A stretch of 64,000 nucleotides of DNA from NCBI RefSeq assembly GCF_000368765.1, contig NZ_KB849654.1, positions 89,535-153,534 on the forward strand. Direction: 5' to 3'. This document shows, one piece after another, positions 59,064-64,000 of the stretch (its first letter is position 1; the number at the start of each line of letters is the position of its first letter). A program made the position numbers and the translations under genes. Source of the DNA: Acinetobacter junii CIP 64.5. GTDB lineage: Bacteria; Pseudomonadota; Gammaproteobacteria; Pseudomonadales; Moraxellaceae. The notes below the pieces were generated by a model, which was not told where the DNA came from, did no database searches, and saw only the letters and a list, made by a program, of their open reading frames with translations.

Positions 59064-59092
59064 ACCTTATCTATGCTAAGATAATTTGTCAA
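59064..59092 (-). promoter_or_regulatory. sigma70-type promoter of the thioesterase gene
   Basis: Minus strand TTGACA, 17 bases, TAAGGT. Transcription would start about 59057, immediately upstream of the palindrome. Confidence 0.6.
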
Positions 59093-59165
59093 CGTTATGA
59101 TTATCTACGTTCAATTACAGTCATAGCGATCTGCTTATCTCAAAGCGAATCAATAGAGGTTAAAC

Positions 59166-59651
59166 ATGAAATGGCATGAATTGGGTGAAATGAGTTGCCC
59201 TATTGCGCGTAGCTTATCGATTTTCGGTGATCGATGGACACTCTTGATTATCCGCAATGCTTTTCTTCGCACACGTCGTTTTGATGATTTTCAAAAGCAG
59301 CTCGGTATCACACGGCACTTACTCACTGAGCGTTTGAATCGCTTAGTTGAAAATAAAATTTTTGAAAAAGTGTTATATCAAGAAGCACCAAAACGTTACG
59401 AGTACAAACTTACAGACAAAGGTTTAGCCCTCTATCCAATTATTATGGCAGTCACGACATGGGGCAATTATTGGCATAATGAAGATAATAAATATCCAAT
59501 TTTGGAATATTTGCATAAAGACTGTGGTCATAAGACCAAAGCAACCATGACATGTCAGCACTGTCATGGTGAGTTAACTGCGAAAAACACCCTAGCCTAT
59601 TATGATTCGATGGAAATGGATCAGGTTGTAGAGAACGCTGTAAATAAATAG
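59166..59651 (+). CDS. HxlR family transcriptional regulator
   Basis: 161-aa winged-HTH regulator. CPIARSLSIFGDRWTLLIIRNAF and the RFDDFQKQLGITRHLLTERLNRLVE recognition region are typical. The C-terminal part carries a Cys pair set (DCGHKTKATMTCQHCHGEL) like a small zinc ribbon, an addition seen in some HxlR proteins. Divergent from the paaI-like gene. AGAGGTTAAAC is upstream of the ATG. Probable autoregulator and controller of the thioesterase. Confidence 0.9.
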   Translation: MKWHELGEMSCPIARSLSIFGDRWTLLIIRNAFLRTRRFDDFQKQLGITRHLLTERLNRLVENKIFEKVLYQEAPKRYEYKLTDKGLALYPIIMAVTTWGNYWHNEDNKYPILEYLHKDCGHKTKATMTCQHCHGELTAKNTLAYYDSMEMDQVVENAVNK

Positions 59652-59682
59652 GTAGGTATTCAAATTGTTCTGCTTATTAAAT

Positions 59683-59710
59683 ATGAAGAGTAATGATGAT
59701 TACTCTTCAT
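59683..59710. terminator. hairpin between hxlR-type gene and porin
   Basis: 12-bp stem ATGAAGAGTAAT / ATTACTCTTCAT with loop GATG, between convergent genes. U-tracts are weak on both sides, so efficiency is uncertain. Confidence 0.55.
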
Positions 59711-59722
59711 TTGAACGTAGAA

Positions 59723-60913
59723 CTAGAAACTAAAACCAATATTCAAATTGATGCGATAAAGCCATTTATCACTATTTGGCGAAACCGTTGACGTAAAACC
59801 TGTAGCATTGGTAGCTCCACCGATAATATTCGAGTTTTTCCCCCAAGTGTAATCCGCCCATACCATGAAAGGTGAAGCAATAAACATCATCCCCGTAGTA
59901 TTCATCTGCGAGTCAGACCAATCCTCACGTTTTTTATCTAAATAACTATAATCATTGTAAAAACGGATTGCTTTGAGTTTGCCCATATCTTGCACAGGTA
60001 ATGTGTATGCGAGGTTTAAACTTGCAATAGTTCCTTCGGAAGCAATGAAATATGCGGGCGTTAAACCATTTGCCCCCATCAAGGTCATATCATCATTTAC
60101 ACCATCTGGATTTTTTGCATCATATTGATAATGAATCACTGAGCTTTGGACATTGAAACGTTTGTAATTATTATCAGTATGCAAACCCACTGCATAATAT
60201 TTGCCGTTGTCATCCGTGATTTTATTATGCAATTGAGCAATTGCACCTGATACACCAACTTCTTGCTTACCAAATTCAGTTTCTAACTTACGAACAATCC
60301 GTGTATTCACTTGATGACGCTTTTCATTTTGATAGGCTTTTTGTGTTGGAAATGCATTTTCAGCCAAATCATCATAAGTCGCACTTTCAGGTGAATATCG
60401 AAGATTAGTTGCTAGCATCTCAGGATAATAGCCTAGCTTCACATCCCAATCTTTGTTGTTGAAATTCCAGTTCAAACCTGGAGCGATGTTATTCCCATAA
60501 CCCAAAAAGAATGGAATATGATAAGTCCATCCATTTTGCGGATAGGGATAAATTGCAAAGGGTTTATAAACAAAACCAGCCTCTATGCTATTATGTTCAT
60601 CCAAATGATATCCCACATAGGCTTTTTCAATTGAACGCTTCTCTTGATCTTGGAAAAGGTAGCTGGCATTGAAATAGGCATCATCAAACTTACCTTTCAG
60701 ATCAACTCGAAAAATATCAAAATAGAGTTTTCCAAAACCTCCATTTGGTCCCTCCCAATTTTCATAACGTTGATTCAAACGCACCACTCCACCAAGCTTG
60801 ACAGAATCCGTTCCATCCTCACTTTTCCATTCCAGTGCTGAACTTTGTGCATATACATTTGATACTGCGCTCATCGACAGTGCTGCAAGCATCATGACTA
60901 ATGTCTTTTTCAT
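59723..60913 (-). CDS. outer-membrane porin
   Basis: 396 aa. Signal peptide cleaved after VYA (22). Mature protein is all alternating strands and ends NLNIGFSF, with the C-terminal Phe recognised by the BAM complex. Repeated patterns (VRLNQRYENWEG, VDLKGKFDDAYFNASYLF) suit a 14-18 strand porin. Lies in the same orientation as a broken ThDP enzyme and an aldehyde dehydrogenase, so it could admit an aromatic or carboxylic substrate. I cannot name a specific porin family. Confidence 0.85.
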   Translation of the reverse strand: MKKTLVMMLAALSMSAVSNVYAQSSALEWKSEDGTDSVKLGGVVRLNQRYENWEGPNGGFGKLYFDIFRVDLKGKFDDAYFNASYLFQDQEKRSIEKAYVGYHLDEHNSIEAGFVYKPFAIYPYPQNGWTYHIPFFLGYGNNIAPGLNWNFNNKDWDVKLGYYPEMLATNLRYSPESATYDDLAENAFPTQKAYQNEKRHQVNTRIVRKLETEFGKQEVGVSGAIAQLHNKITDDNGKYYAVGLHTDNNYKRFNVQSSVIHYQYDAKNPDGVNDDMTLMGANGLTPAYFIASEGTIASLNLAYTLPVQDMGKLKAIRFYNDYSYLDKKREDWSDSQMNTTGMMFIASPFMVWADYTWGKNSNIIGGATNATGFTSTVSPNSDKWLYRINLNIGFSF

Positions 60914-60962
60914 ATCATATTCCTTCGCTTCGATACCAACCGTCCTGTTGGCTTGGATTATT

Positions 60963-60978
60963 GTTTTACCTGTAAAAC
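60963..60978. promoter_or_regulatory. palindrome upstream of the porin
   Basis: GTTTTAC-CT-GTAAAAC about 50 bases before the porin ATG. Candidate operator. A second repeat CCAAC / GTTGG (60936-60951) lies in the leader. Confidence 0.45.
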
Positions 60979-60992
60979 ATAGTTTTTATTGT

Positions 60993-61025
60993 TTTGTAGG
61001 CAAAAAAATTTGCCTACAAATTTTC
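60993..61025 (-). terminator. terminator after the ThDP enzyme gene
   Basis: 12-bp stem TTTGTAGGCAAA / TTTGCCTACAAA; T-rich on the minus strand. Separates the ThDP gene from the porin. Confidence 0.75.
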
Positions 61026-61059
61026 AAACATCAGTCATCTCAACCAATGTTTAAATTAC

Positions 61060-62701
61060 TCAGTACAATTTCTTTTGTGGTGGACCTGCAAAGTTCAGTG
61101 GTCCAATTGAATTCATATCTAGCTCAATCACACTTGGCCCTTGGAAATCAACTGCCTGCTGAATGACTGTTCTAAACTCTTCTGCACTGCCAACTTTCCA
61201 ACTTTTCACGCCCATCGCCTCACCCAAAGCTTGGTAATCAGGTGTGTGTAATTCGTTGAAATACTGGCGTCCTCCGAAGTAATTATTTTGAATACCACGC
61301 ATGACCCCATAACCACCATCATTCATGATCATCAGTACCATATTGGTATTTTCTTACGCCATCGTCGCAATCTCACCAATACCCAGCATCAAACCACCAT
61401 CACCAACTAAACCGATCACTTTTTTGTCTGGATTGGCAATTGAAGCACCAATTGCTGTTGCTAAACCGAGACCAATCGCCCCTGCTAAAGAGTGAATATT
61501 TTGATTTGGTGCTTGTACTGGGAATAAACGACTGCCCCACGTACTTCCTGACATCGTAATATCACGAACAAAAATGCCATCTTGTGGTAGTGCTGTACGA
61601 AGGTGATCACAGATCAACGCATATTGGTCAAGCTGTGTACGTAAGGCATTGATTGCTGCCTGTTTCGCATCAACAACTGCTGCATCATACTCAGTATCTA
61701 TTTTAGATACGCCTGCTAAACCTGTGAGAACACGTTGCAACACATCTTTGGCATCACCACAAATGAAATTACGAATTTTGTAATTACGTTGTTGTGCAAC
61801 AGGATTAGCATCGACCTGAATAATATTTTCAGGGAACTGTACTGAATAGGTTTTGGTTTCGTTACTACGTAAGCGAGACCCGACTACAACCAATAAATCA
61901 GCATCTTTTAAAAATTATTCAACGCCCGCAGAGTTATGGAATGCACCTAGACTACGTGGATGGTTATCCGCTAGCACACCACGCGCATGGGTTGAAGATA
62001 CTACTGGAATACCCAAGTCAGCTATTGCTTTGACTTCATCCACACTATTGAGCGTACCACCGCCGATCCAAAAAATTGGACGTTTGGCTTTTTTGATTTC
62101 ATCAATGATCAAATCAACTCCAACTTGATCTGCCTGAGGTAATTCCAGTGCTTTGACTGGACCTAGATTCAGGGGTAGGTCAATTTCTGCTGCTTTGCAC
62201 ATCAATCGGTAGCTCAACACTAACAGGCCCCATTGGGACAGTCGTTGCGACACGTATCGCTTCACGAATCACGCCAACTGCATTATCAGGGCTGGTAATA
62301 CGAAAAGCAGCTTTGCTCGATGCACGTAAGAAAGTCAGCTGATCTTTGGTTTCATGAATAAAACTTGCATCACGATCTAAATATTCACGCTCAACTTGAC
62401 CTGTTAAATGCAACACTGGACTGCCCGCATTCATTGCTTCAATCAATGAACCCACCGCATTTCCTGCGCCAGCACCTGTGCTGGTTAAGGCAACACCCAA
62501 ACCTTTAAAGCGTGAATGGCCATCTGCCATCGTCACTGCACCTGCTTCACCACGCGCCGCGACAAAGCGAATTTTTTCACGGCGACCTACGGCATCAGCA
62601 ATTGGTAAATTATGAATTGAAATGACGCCGTAGATACTATCTACTTGGTGCGCCTCTAAAACTCGAGCGATTGCTTCGCCTACATTTACACGTTCTGTCA
62701 T
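61060..62701 (-). pseudogene. thiamine-diphosphate enzyme (acetolactate synthase/benzoylformate decarboxylase-like), broken
   Basis: About 545 codons of a ThDP-dependent decarboxylase or carboligase. N-terminal PYR domain with the catalytic Glu (ARGEAGAVTMADGHSR), middle domain (PIFWIGGG), and C-terminal PP domain with the ThDP motif GDGGLMLGIGE and NDGGYGV. Three lesions: an extra A in the AAA at 62194-62196 shifts the frame after PIDVQ; TAA at 61915-61917 (after SAGVE); TAA at 61354-61356 (after ATMA, likely CAA before). The segments line up exactly once these are repaired. ATG at 62701 has GAGGA upstream. Benzoylformate-type decarboxylation is plausible beside an aldehyde dehydrogenase, but unproven. 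Confidence 0.88.
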
Positions 62702-62740
62702 TACTATATTCCTCAAAAACTTGTTCTATCCATGAATTTA

Positions 62741-64000
62741 TTAATCGCACCAAGGATTTGGCTGTTCGCTTAATCCCATATAAATGCTTTTTTGTTGCAT
62801 ATACGCCAAGATGCCTAAACGACCTTTTTCACGTCCAATTCCACTTTCTTTGAAACCACCAAAAGGTGCAGAAATTGAGAATTTTTTATAGGTATTGATC
62901 CAGACTGTTCCTACTTCCAAAGCACGTGCAAGTTGCCAAGCTTTACGGTAGTTTTCAGTCCAAATCCCTACGGCTAAACCAAAACAACTGTCATTAGCTT
63001 GTGCAATTAAATCTGCTTCATCGTGATATTTCATCACCACCAACACAGGACCAAAGATTTCTTCCTGACAGGTTTGAGCTGAGTTATCGAGGCCTGTGAT
63101 AATGGTCGGTAAATAGAAACTACCTTTTGCCAATTCACCTTCAGTCAATGCCTCACCGCCTACAAGAACTTGACCACCCTCTTTTTTGGCCAATTGAACA
63201 TAAGCATCCACAGAAGCTAAATGCTTAGGATTGATCAAAGACCCTAAATGGACGCCTGCGGTTTCAGGATGTCCAGCGCGCAAGCCTTTGGTAATTTCAA
63301 CTAGACGTGTTAAGAATTGATCATAAATACTGCTATGCACAAATAAGCGTGATCCTGCAATACATGCTTGTCCTGCAGAACTGAAAATGCCATAAGCCAC
63401 ACCTTTAGCCGCAAGCTCAATATCAGCATCTTGCATCACAATCGTTGGTGATTTTCCGCCAAGTTCTAAAGATGTGGTGATCAACTTGTCAGCCGCAATA
63501 TGTGCTAAATGACGCCCTGTACTCGTTCCACCTGTAAATGAAATTTTGCGTACTAATGGATGCTTTACGATCGCATCACCAATCACCGAACCACGTCCAA
63601 CCAGTACACTCAATAAACCTTTAGGTAAACCAGCTTCTTCAAAGATTTTTGCTAATTCAAGCGCGATCAATGAAGTCACTTCAGCTGGTTTTAAAATGAC
63701 TGCATTACCACCTGCTAATGCAGGTGCTAACTTCTGCACTTCACTGGCTATCGGTGAAGTCCATGGTGTAATCGCTGCCACAATCCCAACAGGTTCATGC
63801 ACACTCATGGTCATAAAATCTGGCGCACGTTGTGTGGTTAACTCATTATTTAAGGTTTCACACGCCGCTGCGACATAACGTGCTGTTGCAGCCGCACTCA
63901 AGGTTAAGACACGCGTCTCAGCCAGTGGTTTACCGTTGTCTCTGGTTTGTAGCTTTGAAAGTTCATCAACACGCGCTTCAATAATGTCTGCCACTTTATA
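62741..64000 (-). CDS. aldehyde dehydrogenase, 5' end beyond window
   Basis: NAD(P)-dependent aldehyde dehydrogenase; about 420 residues are visible and the frame is open to the window edge (YKVAD...), so about 70 N-terminal residues are missing from view. Catalytic Glu in LELGGKSP and Cys in GQACIAGSR; PWTSPIA, FTGGTSTG and EEIFGPVL are all normal. Ends 39 bases before the start of the broken ThDP gene and is likely cotranscribed. The pair resembles mandelate/benzaldehyde-type routes, where the decarboxylase product is oxidised to the acid. Confidence 0.93.
   Translation of the reverse strand, partial: YKVADIIEARVDELSKLQTRDNGKPLAETRVLTLSAAATARYVAAACETLNNELTTQRAPDFMTMSVHEPVGIVAAITPWTSPIASEVQKLAPALAGGNAVILKPAEVTSLIALELAKIFEEAGLPKGLLSVLVGRGSVIGDAIVKHPLVRKISFTGGTSTGRHLAHIAADKLITTSLELGGKSPTIVMQDADIELAAKGVAYGIFSSAGQACIAGSRLFVHSSIYDQFLTRLVEITKGLRAGHPETAGVHLGSLINPKHLASVDAYVQLAKKEGGQVLVGGEALTEGELAKGSFYLPTIITGLDNSAQTCQEEIFGPVLVVMKYHDEADLIAQANDSCFGLAVGIWTENYRKAWQLARALEVGTVWINTYKKFSISAPFGGFKESGIGREKGRLGILAYMQQKSIYMGLSEQPNPWCD

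Overview
The window looks like an Acinetobacter chromosome segment. It is AT-rich, and gene neighbourhoods such as mnmA-hflD-purB, divergent efp/epmB, surE followed by an nlpD-like gene, and cstA with a ybdD-like gene fit Moraxellaceae housekeeping DNA. Sequence alone does not let me name the species. No CRISPR array, rRNA operon or complete prophage is visible.

Layout. Positions 1-2.6 kb hold argG, a pirin and a small membrane protein. From 2.86 to 26.7 kb lies an accessory block. Two nearly identical IS3-family elements in opposite orientation (2858-4058 and 24551-25750) bracket a minus-strand cluster of seven Sec-exported proteins (24443 down to 4764). Five of them are very large and built from DUF11/Ig-like repeats. 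Between the left IS and the cluster lies a gutted abortive-infection (Abi_2) gene; beyond the right IS lies a dead IS5-family element. A tRNA-Val(GAC) gene at 27.0-27.1 kb marks the return to core DNA.

Core region, 27.1-59.7 kb: a transglutaminase/DUF58/MoxR operon (27.1-31.0), ybdD-cstA (31.1-33.5), efp diverging from epmB (33.7-35.4), a PilZ-domain gene followed by a degenerate FimX-like gene (35.4-39.2), rpmE, a YfeH-type transporter, ampG-gloA (40.8-43.4), a Lon-like protease (43.7-46.4), a LysR regulator, nlpD-like and surE (47.5-49.2), two tandem secreted paralogues, a PBP5/6-type carboxypeptidase, a gamma-carbonic-anhydrase-like protein, a Sel1-type lipoprotein gene split by an intact IS5-family element (52.1-53.7), a Nudix hydrolase, mnmA-hflD-purB, a GST, and a PaaI thioesterase diverging from an HxlR regulator. 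The right end (59.7-64.0) carries an outer-membrane porin, a broken thiamine-diphosphate enzyme and an aldehyde dehydrogenase cut by the window edge, which looks like a decayed catabolic cluster.

The most interesting item is the DUF11 cluster. Three collinear paralogues (886, 895 and 892 aa) carry calcium-loop-like motifs at matching positions. A 1328-aa protein has a unique N-terminus and a PA14-like segment. A 164-aa protein is a single small domain. A 2030-aa protein joins subunit-like modules to a large predicted outer-membrane beta-barrel, and a 217-aa exported protein completes the set. With no chaperone, usher, sortase or autotransporter module present, I infer a cell-surface fibre or adhesive layer with its own outer-membrane platform. 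I know of no named system with this composition.
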